Positions 23,904 through 35,615 of a DNA stretch of 64,000 bases are shown in pieces (positions within the stretch are counted from its first letter, which is position 1; each line of letters begins with the position of its first letter). The position numbers were made by a program, and so were the translations under genes. The notes under the pieces were generated by a model. That model was not told the DNA's origin, ran no database searches, and saw only the letters and a program-made list of their open reading frames with translations. Source of the stretch: Chromera velia (Eukaryota; Sar; Chromeraceae); NCBI GenBank assembly GCA_018398765.1, contig JAHBMJ010004820.1, positions 1-64,000 of the forward strand. The letters run 5' to 3'.

Positions 23904-25478
23904 TTAAGGAGGCCGGCCCGATTCTGTTTGGCTCTTTGAAGCAAAACACTTCTGGTCTGAAGGCGGAAAAGGGAAGACTGATACCTTATTTACGCTGGCA
24001 GGGCTAGTGGCAGTGTCGCGGCGCATAAAATCATCCGGAGGTGTCGGCGTAGCTTTGCTGACGGTCTCATCTCGAAGACTGTTGGTTGAAGTCAATACAG
24101 GCGCCTTGGTTGCAGTCGCCTGTGTCACTGAGAGAGCCGAGAAAGTTTCTCTGATGAACGCATCAAGCCTCGATCGTGTCTGTCCGACTTGCGCCTTGAA
24201 GGACTCCATGCAATCCGAAGAGCAGTCGTCCAGCCTTCCTTGCAGATCCCCATTGTCCGTCTCCTTTCCCGTTCCCTCTCTTTGTGTCGTCGTGGCTCTG
24301 TCCACCGTACTAAAGCCCCCTTCCCTCTCTCTTTCACCTTCTCTGACGCCCCTTTCGTTCCATTTGCTGTTCCGGTTCTGGGACACCACCGCGCCCTCGT
24401 GGAAGAACCTCCGGAAACAGCGAGATTGGCAGTACTGAATGCTCCGCCTTAACTCTGCCACTTCCTGCAAGCAGGCAGGGAGACAGCTAAGGAGGGTATG
24501 AGATTCAGGAGTTGCCACTTGTCGATGCAATCTGCCTCTTTCTGGGTGAACCAGAATGTGTCTCCCACTCAGCTGAGCAATACAGAGAGGATCGAAAAGT
24601 TGATGAAAGGAAAATGAACAATCGAAGACAGACAAACAGAGAGTCATGCGAACTATCTGCTAATAGCTCGGAATGAGAGAAGGCCCTCTCGCGAGAGGGA
24701 AGGGATCGGAGTGCAATCACACACCTCCTGCAGATGCTCCGTGAAGTCTTCCCCAATTTCTCTGTGACGAGCAACGCACTGTTGTATGGAGTCCACAGAA
24801 TTTGGTGCTTCTGCATGCAGACACGCACTGTTGTATGGAGTCCACAGAATTTGGTGCTTCTGCATGCAGTCACGCACTGTTGTATGGAGTCCACAGAATT
24901 TGGTGCTTCTGCATGCAGACACGCACTGTTGTATGGAGTCCACAGAATTTGGTGCTTCTGCATGCAGACACGCAGTGTTGTATGGAGTCCACAGAATTTG
25001 GTGCTTCTGCATGCAGACACGCACTGTTGTATGGAGTCCACAGAATTTGGTGCTTCTGCATGCAGACACGCACTGTTGTATGGAGTCCACAGAATTTGGT
25101 GCTTCTGCATGCAGACGCGCAGGATAGGAAAGGAAATCAATGGAGGGAAACAACGAATCTGTTTCCCTTCTTGGCGTAGAACTGAATGTCGCAGACAATC
25201 AGTCTGAAAGGAGCTCATCACTGCACCATGCATGCGTGCGTTCGCCCCCGTTCTTTCAATGGAGTCAAGAAACACTTGCAGGGGAGGGGAAGGGAGGGGA
25301 GGAGTGTCTGCATGCACCGAAAGGGGGCAGGAAGGCGACGAAGGTCAATGGGATTAGAGAGGGGAAATCATGATCATGATCCCTCGTTTCTCCTCTTCTC
25401 TTCTCCTCTACTCTCTTCCGGCTCTCTCTCTCTCTCTCTCTTTCTCTTTCTCTCTCTCCCTCTCCCTCTCCCTCTCCC

Positions 25479-25562
<84 letters not shown>

Positions 25563-26370
25563 TCTTTTTTCGAAAGTGCGAGCGTGCCCATGGGTGCCTC
25601 ACCGCCAGGGCCTTTTTGTGTTATGGCCCCCCGTGTTTGTGTTATCTATCTGTGCACTTCTTTCTCTGTGTATACATATGTCTCTCCTCTCTGTGCACAG
25701 CGATGCCTGTCTCCCAGCCTTTTTCTCCGCGCATTACAAAGTGCAGAGCAGCGGACCTGCACCTCTTCCCGCCCCAAAGCCCCACAAGGGCAGTAGCGGT
25801 TTTTGATTCACTGAAACCCGCACCGAACTCTCACCTTTCCCATACCTTGTCACCTTTCCCAAACTTTCTCCCCTTTCCCATACCTTCTCACCCACTATCC
25901 CTCCCGCTCCCTGCCCCCCTCTTCCTTTCAACTGCACCCGGCCCTTCCCCTGTCTGTGCTTTTCTTCTCATCTTTCCCTGTCTGTCTTTCTCCGTCCCCC
26001 TGTCCGCACAGCTGTCGACCTGGACGCCTTTTTCAATGTCTGCCTTCCTTCTTCCCTTCCCCTCCCTTCCATATTGTGCTCAACCCTGCCCGCCATGCAC
26101 CCACCCTGGAGACTTTCTTTCACTCGCTGCGTGAGACCATGCAACCGACCACCACCACGGATTGGTGATCAACCGACATATCAACCGACAGACTGACTGA
26201 CCTAACTGCCCGTCCGAGTGTTCATGACAACTTAGTGCGCGCTCCAAAAGACGGCGCGTTACCGGCAAAGACGCCGCCTCCAAATGTTTGACAAACTTTT
26301 GAATCGTGTGCTCGAGTTCATCTGCATCCCTCTGTATTTTGGATTTGTCCATCAGTCCACCGATCAGCAT
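23904..26370 (-). CDS. FAM136 (DUF842)-like CX3C protein, probably mitochondrial (3 exons, ~271 aa)
   Basis: Minus-strand exons: 26202-26370, 24725-24810, 23904-24464; phases 1 and 0 agree and the stop is TAA. Exon 1 gives LEHTIQKFVKHLE and ALSCHEHSDGQ. Exon 2 gives SIQQCVARH and EDFTEHLQE. Exon 3 gives IQYCQSRCFRR and LDDCSSDCMES. The order and spacing of these helices and Cys pairs resemble FAM136A, a small mitochondrial intermembrane-space protein with CX3C motifs. Here the first two pairs read CX3-4H rather than CX3C, and only the last two keep both cysteines. The C-terminal ~80 residues, rich in Thr/Ser/Pro, exceed the usual ~140-residue length. Another start codon lies at 26352. Assignment rests on pattern memory, not alignment. 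Exon 2 begins at the edge of a tandem acceptor array. Confidence 0.6.
24772..25114 (-). repeat. 7 x 49-bp tandem array carrying duplicated splice acceptors
   Basis: Seven copies of a 49-bp unit. On the minus strand each reads CTGCATGCAG (an acceptor) followed by AAGCACCAAATTCTG and the rest of the first 35 or so bases of FAM136-like exon 2. Acceptor words start on the plus strand at 24811, 24860, 24909, 24958, 25007, 25056 and 25105. Only the copy at 24811 runs into the full exon. Because 49 leaves remainder 1 on division by 3, successive copies rotate the frame, and all three frames stay open through the array. Confidence 0.95.
25420..25562. repeat. (CT)n - poly-C - (CT)n - (TG)n compound tract
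   Basis: Lies in intron 1 of the FAM136-like gene. A CT-rich run is followed by about 29 consecutive C (25481-25509), then (CT)n and (TG)n. Polypurine on the minus strand. Confidence 0.9.
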
Positions 26371-26924
26371 GCGGCACTTAATTACAAAAGTGGAACCTGC
26401 AGAGACGGCAGCTTGATCGCCTTTTGCGGACCTTCACTCAACGTGCTTTAAATTCCGAGCCCACAGTCAGGACTCTCTCTCTCGCCACAAGCTCGATCAG
26501 TGGTCTTCCATCAGTCTGAGATTGTGCCAAATGACTCCGTTCGTGAGTCGTGACTCTTCAAATGAGAGAAAACATGGGAAAACCGCCTGAAAATGACATA
26601 TGCAGCCTGAAACATCATTGCCTGAAACGTATCGCATGCATGTAGACGGGCGCCTATATAGCTTGTCATATGCTTGTCATGCATGACCCCGGCGCGCGCA
26701 ATGCGACCCTTTGGCTCACGTCCTGCAGAAACCAAGTTGTCGAATCGACTTTTGTATGGAAGAAAGCCAGTTCCATATGCTACACGTGCGTCACACATCT
26801 GTAGGTTCCTTCCATCTCCCCTGACTGCAATCATCGTGTACTTTGTTCGGTTTCTGAGTCGCCACCCCTCGCACTTTCTGACAGTCTGTTGTTGAGACAC
26901 CGATCGACCTAGACGGCAATTGAG
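26371..26924. promoter_or_regulatory. Shared divergent intergenic region (FAM136-like / ABCG)
   Basis: The start codons of the FAM136-like gene (-) and the ABCG gene (+) are 554 bp apart and face away from each other, so this stretch must hold both promoters. It is free of microsatellites, unlike its surroundings. It contains GCATGCATG near 26635 and a CTATATAG word near 26654. No element can be assigned to one gene from sequence alone. Confidence 0.5.
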
Positions 26925-27927
26925 ATGACAGAGAGACTTCTGGACACGAAACAGGAGGGCTTCTCGGCCGGTCCCATCAGGCAGACGTCTGTGAGCTCTG
27001 ACCCAGAGCTCCAGCATCTCGTGATCGACCCCAGTGACAGAATCTCGCTCCTCTGGAAAGACGTGAACTACTCGATCGCCACTCAGAAGGGAACAATGGT
27101 CAGTCAGTCAGGGGAGACGGGAGACAGCCGTCTCCTTGTCAGATCCACATCAGAGGCCGCAGCTGGGGGCTCTTGAGTGTCTCTTCAGTTCCCATCTTGG
27201 GGGTGAGTCGAGGACTGGCCTTCAACTGTCTTTCAGGCACACGTTTTTTCGTTTCTTGGAAGTGCAAGTGCTGTCATTGTCTTATAAACCTCTCTCTCCG
27301 CGTTGGGTTTCGTCACGGTGTGCATCTCTTTGTATGTGAACTTGTTTGTGCGTTTATAATTCGCACAAGATCATGCAATGTCTGTTTGCAGTCGATTCTC
27401 TCTGACATAACTGGATTTGCTGAGGCCGGACACCTCACTGCAATCATGGTCAGTCGTGAGGGCGACCTGCCAGAGACAAGGAGGGGGGGNGGGGGGGGGG
27501 GGAGAAGGCAGGGAAGGGAAGTTGGGGAAGTTCTTTTGAAGGAGGAAAAGTGATAGAGTCTGCAAACGGAACGTTTCTTGGACCCTTTCGTGCACCCGTT
27601 TGAGGTTTCGCTTTGTCACCTCTTTTTTCTCTCGCGGTCACGTGGAGCCCACAAACCCCGGAGAGACAGTCTGCGTGTAGGAAATGTGGGTCTGCACAAC
27701 AGTGAATACAATACAGAAGAAACAAGAAGAAAGGATGCGCTTATGGTTTGAAATCCAATTCCCTCCGTACCTTCCTCCTTGTCTGATTGACTCACTGACT
27801 GATTGACTCACTGACTGATCGGTTGAGTGAATGACTGAGTGAGTGACTGACTGATTGATTGACTGATTGGTTGGGTGAATAACTGATTGAGTGATTGACT
27901 GATTGATTGATTGATTGATTGATCGAG

Positions 27928-27978
<51 letters not shown>

Positions 27979-28707
27979 CTGACTGACTGACTGCATGACT
28001 GACTGACTGACTGACTGATTGATTGATTGATTGACTGATTGACTGATTGAGTGATTGGTGCAGGGTCCCAGCGGATCCGGCAAGACGACCCTCCTCAACG
28101 TGCTGGCCGGCCGCGTCCCTCAGCAGTCGAAGGCAAGCCTCGAAGGAGAGGTGCACCTCAAGATAGGCCACAGGTCCGTTCGTTTGTGTCATCTTCTCAG
28201 GCAGGCTAAACCAAAAAGGCAAGAGAGAGAGAAATGCAGATAGATGTATAAACAGTGAGAAAGAGAGAGAGACAAGGAGAGAGCCGTAGGACCACGTTAT
28301 TTCTGTCAAAAGAAGAAAAGCAAGCGTGTGTTTGGGGGAGCTGAGGAGCGAATTAATTTGTCTGGGCGAGAGGTTGATGACTGAAGACTTTTTTCAGCCG
28401 GACAGAGCATGGCACCACAACAGTCGAACTCATGTATTGATAATTGGGCCAGTAAAGAGACGATGTGATTGTGACCTTCATGGTCCCTCCACGAAGATCT
28501 CTTTGGTCTGTTTCCGCGTTGCTTTCTGCAGTTCTGTTTTTCTTTAGTGTGTTTGTTTCTTCCTGCAGTCTGCACAAAACAGCTCTTCGACGAAATTTTG
28601 ACGAAGACAATCTCACAAAAAAGCACTTGGACATCCTGTCCATCCTCATGCAGCCCTTCAATTCCTGTTGCTTGCATGTGCAACAACTGAGTGCCTCTCT
28701 CTTCTCT

Positions 28708-28752
<45 letters not shown>

Positions 28753-29450
28753 TGTCTGTCTGCCTGCCTGCCTGCCTGTCTGTCTGCCTGCCTGCCTGCC
28801 TGCCTGTCTGTCTGTCTGTCTGTCTGTCTGTCTGAGAAGAAAGAAAACACAGAAGAGAATGAAGGAGAAAAAGTGAATAAGAAGACGATACAGTCTGCCT
28901 GCGTGTCTGTCTGCCTGCAGACCCCTGGTGAATGTGAACGACCTGGACATGCCTCTTGTGTCTGCCTACGTCGAGCAGCACGACGCTCTGTTTGCGCTGT
29001 CGACAGTGCGCGAGACCTTTGACTTTGTTGCCAAGTTGCGTCTCTTCGAATTGCCTCGGGAAGAACAGAAGAGAAGAGTAGAGGACGTCATCGCGGAGTT
29101 AGGCCTCACCCCAGCGGTCGGTCAGTGCATGCACAGCTCTGTGGTAGATGCGCGGAGCACGCAGTAGAGAGAAAAAAGGAAGGGGGCAAGAAGGGAAGCA
29201 AAGAAACGAGGGGGCAGGAAGAAAGGGAATAGGCAGAAAGAAAGAAAGAAAGAAGGAACGAAAGAAAAAAAAAAAAGAAAGACAGAAAGGGAAGGAACAA
29301 GCAGGCAAAAGCACTTTCACCTTCACTGGAGAATCAAGATCGCCCCATCTCTCTCTCTCTCTCTCTCTTCTCTCTCTTGTTTCTTTCCTTCCTTATGTCC
29401 TTCTTCCCTTCTTGCTTGCTTGCTTCCTTCCTTCCTTTCTCTCTTTCTTT

Positions 29451-29489
<39 letters not shown>

Positions 29490-31567
29490 CTCCTTCCTTC
29501 CTTCCTTTCTTTCTTTCTTTCTTTCTTTCTTTTCTTTCTTTCTTTCTTGCGTTCCTTCCTTCCTTCCTTCCTTCCTTCCTTCTTCTCTTCTTCCCTTCTT
29601 CCCTTCTTCCTTCCTTCCTGTCGCTTGCTTGGTCGAGAGAACAAGTTTTGAAGTGACAATCAATGTTATTGGCATTACGCATGCAGGCGGACACGCGGGT
29701 GGGAAGTGATATGCCTGGGCAGAGGGGTGTGTCTGGAGGGGAGAGGAAAAGGGTTGGGTTGGGATGCGAACTCCTGCACAGACCTCGCCTTCTGTTTCTG
29801 GACGAGCCTACATCGGGTCCGTCGGTCGGTGTAAAGAGTTAGAAGAGACGGTTTGTTCTGTTTTGTTTTGTTTTTGTGTTTGAGAGAAGAGAAGACAAAG
29901 AATGGTTTGAGGCAATGATGCGAAACATCCATTGGACACCAGACAGACAGACTGTGCGTTGGCCTCGTGACGGTCCGCATCTTTGACCTCCATTCTTTTC
30001 CTCTAAGGTCTCGGTCTTCCCTTGGGGGGGGCGAGAGGGGGGAGGGGCAACAGAGCAATGCGGGAATGGGGGAAACGAAATGGCTGTCCGTTGTCTGTCG
30101 TCGTTTTTCCACCACTGCCTTCTTCTCGCTGATTGATTGAGGTCTTCAAATAAAAGCTTGAAGGCAACTTATTTTTCCTTCCCTTCGTCCCCCCCCCCCC
30201 TCTCCTCCCTCCCTTCAGGTCTTGATTCATTCCAAGCACTCCAAGTGATGCACACACTGAAGGAACTGGCTTCGATGGGCCACACAGTCGTCTGCTCAGT
30301 GCATCAGGCGAGTGGGCTGTCCCTCCCCTCCTCTCATGCTGTCTTCTCTGCTTTATTCATCGTTGTGTGTGTGTACTCCACAGGCTTCACTGCACCACAA
30401 TTTGTTTTCATGTCTCAGTGTGGATAAGTAGCACTCAAGGGAAGGGATTGTTGCCTCTTCTTCTGATCATTTTTGGTCTCAAATCGAATTGCACTCGGGT
30501 GTCCTGCTAATTGTCTCTGCCTTCTGTCTGGCTCCTCGGAAGGAGGGAGCGTCCTGTGAATTGTCTTAAGGTGTAGCTGTTGATGTGCGCGCTTTTTGTT
30601 CTAGAAAGAGAGAGAGGAGCTGCAAGAAGATTCAACTGAATTTCCATTTCAACTTTTGAGTTTCCCCCGCCCGCTTGGGCCCTTCCTTCTGTTTCCGTTT
30701 ACTTTTCCGCTTTTTGTCGATTGGACCTACGGAAGGAATCCTGCCTGCGGAGCGAACCTGCATATGTTTTCCAACCTTCCTCCCTGCTATCAGTTTGTCT
30801 TTTTGTATTTATCGGGGGGGCGCGAAGGTTCCTTCCTGCATCCACCACTTCTTTTTCGTATCCCCTTAAGGGCCCATGTCTGTGTCCGTGTTGATGGATG
30901 GATGCAGCCCCGGTCGTCCATCTACTCCATGTTCGACAAACTGGTGCTGCTGGCGGGAGGGAGGACGGTGTACTGCGGCCCCGCAGGCACGGAGGCGTCG
31001 GGGTACTTCTCCGGCGTCGGCTTTCCTGTGCCGTCCAGCTTCAACCCGGGTGGGGGGACGGGAGAGACAGATAGATCTCTTTTTGTGTCTTCCTTTTACA
31101 ATAGAAAAGACAGCAATAGAAAAGAAAGAAGGAAGGAAAGAGAGAGAGTCCCCGCACCCGTTTTCAGCACGCAAGCGCGCACACACATACATACACACGA
31201 AGAGGGTGAGGGAGAAGGGCACAGAGGTACAGGGTTGTATACCGGTGATACACAGCAGTTTCGAAACTTGGAGTGCGAAAGGCGTAATGAGGCAGAAGCA
31301 GGCTCTGTCTTGTCTGTCTGTCTATCTGCCTTCCTTCTGCAATAGAAAAGAAAGAAGAAAGGAAAAAAAAGAGGAAAAAAAGAGAGAGAGAGAGACCCCA
31401 CACCCATTCTCGGGCAGAACGCAAGCGCGCACATACATACATACATACATACATACATACACACGCAGAGGGGGAGGGAGAAGGACACAGAGGTACAGGG
31501 TTGTATTCCGTTGGTACACAGGGGTTTCGAGACTTGGAGTGCGAAAGGCGCAAGCAGGCTCTGTCGG

Positions 31568-31603
<36 letters not shown>

Positions 31604-34600
31604 GCCTCTCTCTGCATTCATATTTGTTTGTCTATTTCTCTGTCCATGCAACGGACCACTCACGCAACCGAACAAACGAACGAACGATCGACCAGCCGAC
31701 CACTTCCTGGACGTCATCTCGATCGACCAGAGACCGTCAGAGAAGGAGGAGACCACAAGAAGAGTGCAGATGCTGCAGGATGCCCACGCAAACGCAAACA
31801 CCAACAGCCAGCCTGGAGGGACACGAGGGGAAATGGCAGGAGGAAGGGAAACAAGTCAGTGCGTGCGTCAAGCAGAAGCCTGACGGGAGGCAAAGAGCGG
31901 GAGGCAAATTGGGAGGGATGGAGAGAGAAGGAGAGAGACAGACAGACCGGTTCTGAAACCATCAATGGAGAGGAAAAAGAAATGAGGAAGTTTTGTGTGC
32001 TTTGCGCCGTCCCTACTTTTGTGCGTCCGCTGCAGTACGTCCTCTCTTTTTTTCTTTAGTGCTTCTCGGCCTGCTAGTGGTCTTTCAAGATCTCCTCTCT
32101 TCTTCTGTCTCTGTGTCTCCTGCATTTCTTCCACACTTTCTATTGTCCTGCCTCTCTGCTCTGCTCCTTCCCTGATTGAGTCCGCTTCTTCATGTCTCCC
32201 AGCAGACGTTCTTCCTTCGGCCCTTCATTTGCCACTCTGTGGCGCATTTGAGGATAAAACCAACTTTCTCTGGCTGTTTCTGAAGGAATCTGTCGCTTCT
32301 GTTCTCTCTCTCTCCCTCTCTCTGAATCCCCCTTTTTTTTCTTTGTGTGTGCGCAGTTTTGGCGAAGATTGCGGAACTCTCACAGGAAACTGACGAGGAA
32401 AAGGGAGGCAAACCAGCCGGCTCCACAGGGGCAGCCATGAACAGAACGGTCACAGCGGCATCTCTATCGGGAGGGCCTGACGGTGCTCGTTCGATGGTCC
32501 CATCTCAGTCTCCTTCCTCCAGTGGGGCGAGCGGCCGCGAACCTCATCAACCGACCGGGACCTTCAAGCTTGCTCCGTTGTCTGTTTCTCTTCCTCTCCT
32601 GCTGCGACGCTCATGGAAGGAATTGACGAGGGACGTGTTTGCTTTGGGAATTAAGTGGGCGTTCAACTTTTTCTTCACGCTCATGTTCGGCTTTGTGTAC
32701 TTCCGGATGGACTTCTCGGAGACTTCTCTGCAGGACCGGACGGGAATTATCTTCTTCCTCGCGATGAATCAGGTGAGAAGGGACGGGAAAAAGAAAGAAA
32801 GAAAGAAAGAAAGGAAGAAAGAAAGAAAGAAAGAAAGAAAGGAAGGAAGGAAGGATGGAAGGAGGGACAAAGGCAAATGAGTCCTTCGGGTTGAGTGGAA
32901 AGAGAAAGTTCTGCGCTGAAGAAAATGAAGAACATCGATGCCCCCCCCCCCCTCTCTCACCGTGAAAGAGGAATCGGGGTTCTTGCCTTCCTCAATTGTT
33001 TTGAGCGCCTCTTCCTTCCTTACTAGGGCAGGTAGGCATGAGCAGCGGACATTCAGGCAGGGAGGGATTTGTTTCTTTCTTTCTTTCTTTCTTTCTTGCA
33101 GCCGTCAGATCAGGCAGCCCTGCAGAGGAATTTTCACAAGAATGAGACGCAGAGCGACCGAGCAAGCTTTTATATGAATCGGGTGGACTGACCGACTTTT
33201 TCCCTCCTTCTTAACTTCATTGTGCGATAGAGGCTGGCTGCTTCGAGCAAGTTCCCCCTCCAAAGGCGTCCTCCCTCCGTGTGTGTACCAAAACACGACC
33301 CCCAGTTTTTCAAGAACTGAAAGTATTTAAATTGCCCGCCCTCCTGCCTCTCTTCAGGCCTTCGGGGCAACCATCGGGACAGCCCAAGCAATTCCTCGGC
33401 AGGTGAGCGAAGGGGGGGGAGGGGGAAAGACACTGCTGGGGAGACGCTGTGACGGAGCCGAAGCACAAAGTCAGACAAGGCAGACAATGCATGACACTTT
33501 GAACATTGAAAATCTTTGCAAGGTTCGCAGCTGCCGGGGAATGTACCACGGGACGATTTGCAGACCCCCATACACACACCTACAGACAGAAAAAGAAAGT
33601 GAGAAGGGGGGGAGAGGACTAGTAGGCAAGAGGGGAGAACGGTTTGGTCGACAAGGTCATTATGACGAAGGACAGACAGAGAGAAAAGTAGCGATGCGAG
33701 AATTTTTTTGTTCCGGAATTTACTCCCGCTCGTCAACAAGCCACTCGTTTAGACAAAATAGTTCTTCAACTGATGCTGGCTGGAGTTGTGCTAATTGTCC
33801 TTCATTCATTCGCAACTTCCTTCTCCTTCCTCGAGCAGCTCCGCGTTGTGACTCGTGAGAGGGCCGCGAAACTGTACCGCGTTTTTCCCTTCTGGCTGTC
33901 GACGTTTCTCTGCTCCCTTCCTCTGGAGACTTTGCCTCAGGTAGGTTGGCTTTTCCTTGCGGGGGGNNNNNNNNNNNNNNGGGGGGGGGGGGGGCAGGGA
34001 GAATATGGACATTTTGTCGTTATGCTGTCGTGTGCACACACTGAGCGGAATGCATGAATACACACTGATCGATCGATCGATCAAGAACAGCTTGAATGCA
34101 GTCATGCATGCAGTCTTCCTTTGATCGAAGGGTTCTCCTGCCTCATTTGTTTCCTTCTGCCGTCCCTTTGTTGTCCTGCCACTGGCTTGGCTTCGTGTTG
34201 TTAAGATTCCAATTCATGGATTGGTCCTGCTGCATGGCTGTGTACTCGATCCCTGAGGTGTACTTTTGATTTTTTTTTTGTTTCCTGTGTGGCAGGCTTC
34301 GTGGATTGAGCCTTCGGTCTAGCTCAAAGGGGGGTGCCAGACCATGGACTCGAGCAGGTCGATCCTGTGTGTGTGAACAGTGTCAGAAATGGTGCAAAAC
34401 AATTATACCCAGATGCACATTGAAATTTCCACGCAGAAAAAGCTTAACCCTGCTCATAAAACCTGCAGATCCTGTTTGGAGTGATCACCTACTACATGGT
34501 CAACCTCCGTCACGGTGTCAATCACCTCTTTGTCTTCGTGGCGATCCTCCTGCTTGAAAATTTTGTGGGAATCGCCATCGGTCGGTCGGTCGATGTTTTT

Positions 34601-35615
34601 TTTTCTTTTCCTGGCACTTCTTCCGTCCGTCAGCCAGTCAAGAAGCTAGTTGTTGAGTAATTCTTGTGTCCTTTTGAAACGTGTTTCTCCTTTTCGCGTC
34701 GTTTTGAAAGAAATTGTTTCCAACCGCTTGAGGCTCTGTTATTTCTGCTTTCTGGAGTGCCTGTTTCTTTCTTTGTGCCTGTGGGTGCCGAACTGTGTTC
34801 TCCTCCCACCTTGCGCTTCCTCTTGCCTCCGTCTTGTTTGTCTCTGCTGAGCTTTTGAACCTCTTTTCTTTTCTGTCTTCCAGCAGCAAGGCTCGGTCTG
34901 TTTTTGCAGTCATGCTTGCCTAGCCCGGAGATGTCCGCGTCCTCCGTCATCGTACAACCCTGCAAAAAAGTGCGATTAGTTCAAGCCAGTATTTCCCTCC
35001 CACATGATCTCAACATCTGATGGTTGCACCACTGGCATGCGATACTGTATGCAAATGAATGCAGGGATGTTCCTCTCCTCTGCAATCACGAACGTTGAGG
35101 CTGTCCCGCAAGTAGCCCCAGCGGTGACGATTATTTTCCTGATGTTCTCTGGGTTCTTTCTGAACGAGGACTCGATACCGGCAGTCTTCTCCCCCCTCAA
35201 GTACATATCCTTTATTAGGTACGCCTTCCAGGCTCTGTGCGTGAATGAGCTGAGAGACGCCAAGTTTTGCGACGGCATTCCTCCGGGAAGGCCGTGCATC
35301 GAGGGGAACGATATGCTGGAGGGTTACTTGCATTTTGGGAATGTGAAAATATGGGAGAACGCAATCTGGCTGGCTGTGGAGATTGCAGGGTTCAACATTC
35401 TCGCCTTTATTGTTCTCTGTCTGCGCCGCCCTGCTTTCCTCTCCCTGCAACCCCCTAAGCCCAAAGAGGGACGGCAGGGGACTGAGTTTGCATCCCTCGC
35501 GGCGATTGATGGCAAGAGGGCTGAGGAGATGAGTAGGGGGGAGGCGGGGTCGAATGGGAAACGCGAGGGCATCTCAAGGAGTCGGGATGGTGAGGTGGCT
35601 GCTAGCGAGGTTTAA
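26925..35615 (+). CDS. ABCG-subfamily half transporter (13 exons, 760 aa)
   Basis: Exons: 26925-27098, 27392-27448, 28064-28173, 28921-29116, 29687-29816, 30219-30307, 30908-31049, 31696-31854, 32357-32772, 33358-33402, 33839-33940, 34469-34580, 35065-35615; all phases agree, stop TAA. The layout is the reverse order (ATPase first, then membrane domain) typical of ABCG/White proteins. Walker [10 protein letters not shown] is at residues 78-86, Q-loop VEQHDALF in exon 4, signature VSGGERKR near 195, Walker [11 protein letters not shown] near 215, and H-loop VCSVHQ ending at 252. Six membrane segments follow in exons 9-13, with the ABCG-typical [11 protein letters not shown] and IRYAFQAL before the last. 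The length is normal for a half transporter, which works as a dimer. The substrate cannot be read from sequence; lipids or sterols are common in the family. Intron 6 starts with GC instead of GT. The C-terminal tail is hydrophilic. Confidence 0.94.
27780..28060. repeat. (GATT)n/(GACT)n array in ABCG intron 2
   Basis: About 280 bp of GATT/GACT tetramers running up to GATTGGTGCAG, the acceptor of exon 3. The tetramers contain repeated branch-point-like TGACTGA words. Minus-strand Gln/Ser/Asn frames are artefacts. Confidence 0.92.
28710..28835. repeat. (CTGC)n/(CTGT)n array in ABCG intron 3
   Basis: Alternating CTGC and CTGT tetramers. The intron closes at 28920 with CTGTCTGCCTGCAG, so the acceptor itself is made of the same tetramers. 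Confidence 0.92.
29230..29625. repeat. Purine then pyrimidine tetranucleotide arrays in ABCG intron 4
   Basis: (GAAA)n at 29240-29283 is followed by (CT)n and then (TTTC)n/(TTCC)n at 29390-29620. Purine-rich and pyrimidine-rich arms in one intron could pair in the transcript. Confidence 0.9.
31049..31695. repeat. ABCG intron 7: ~250-bp internal duplication with microsatellites
   Basis: A block containing GAGAGTCCCCGCACCCG, an ACATAC run, AGAGGTACAGGGTTGTAT and a GTCTGTCTG run occurs at about 31090-31330 and again, diverged, at about 31345-31610. Both copies follow AATAGAAAAGAAAG-type purine runs. No coding support. Confidence 0.75.
33967..33980. other. Assembly gap (14 N) inside a poly-G tract
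   Basis: Fourteen Ns interrupt a G run in ABCG intron 11, 26 bp after the donor of exon 11. The coding sequence is not affected. A single N at 27490 sits in a similar G run in intron 2. Confidence 0.95.

Noticed and set aside
24772-25114. Two long overlapping minus-strand frames (181 and 270 codons) read as repeat proteins
   Set aside because: The 49-bp unit is open in all frames by chance, so the frames only translate the array; the gene model uses a single copy.
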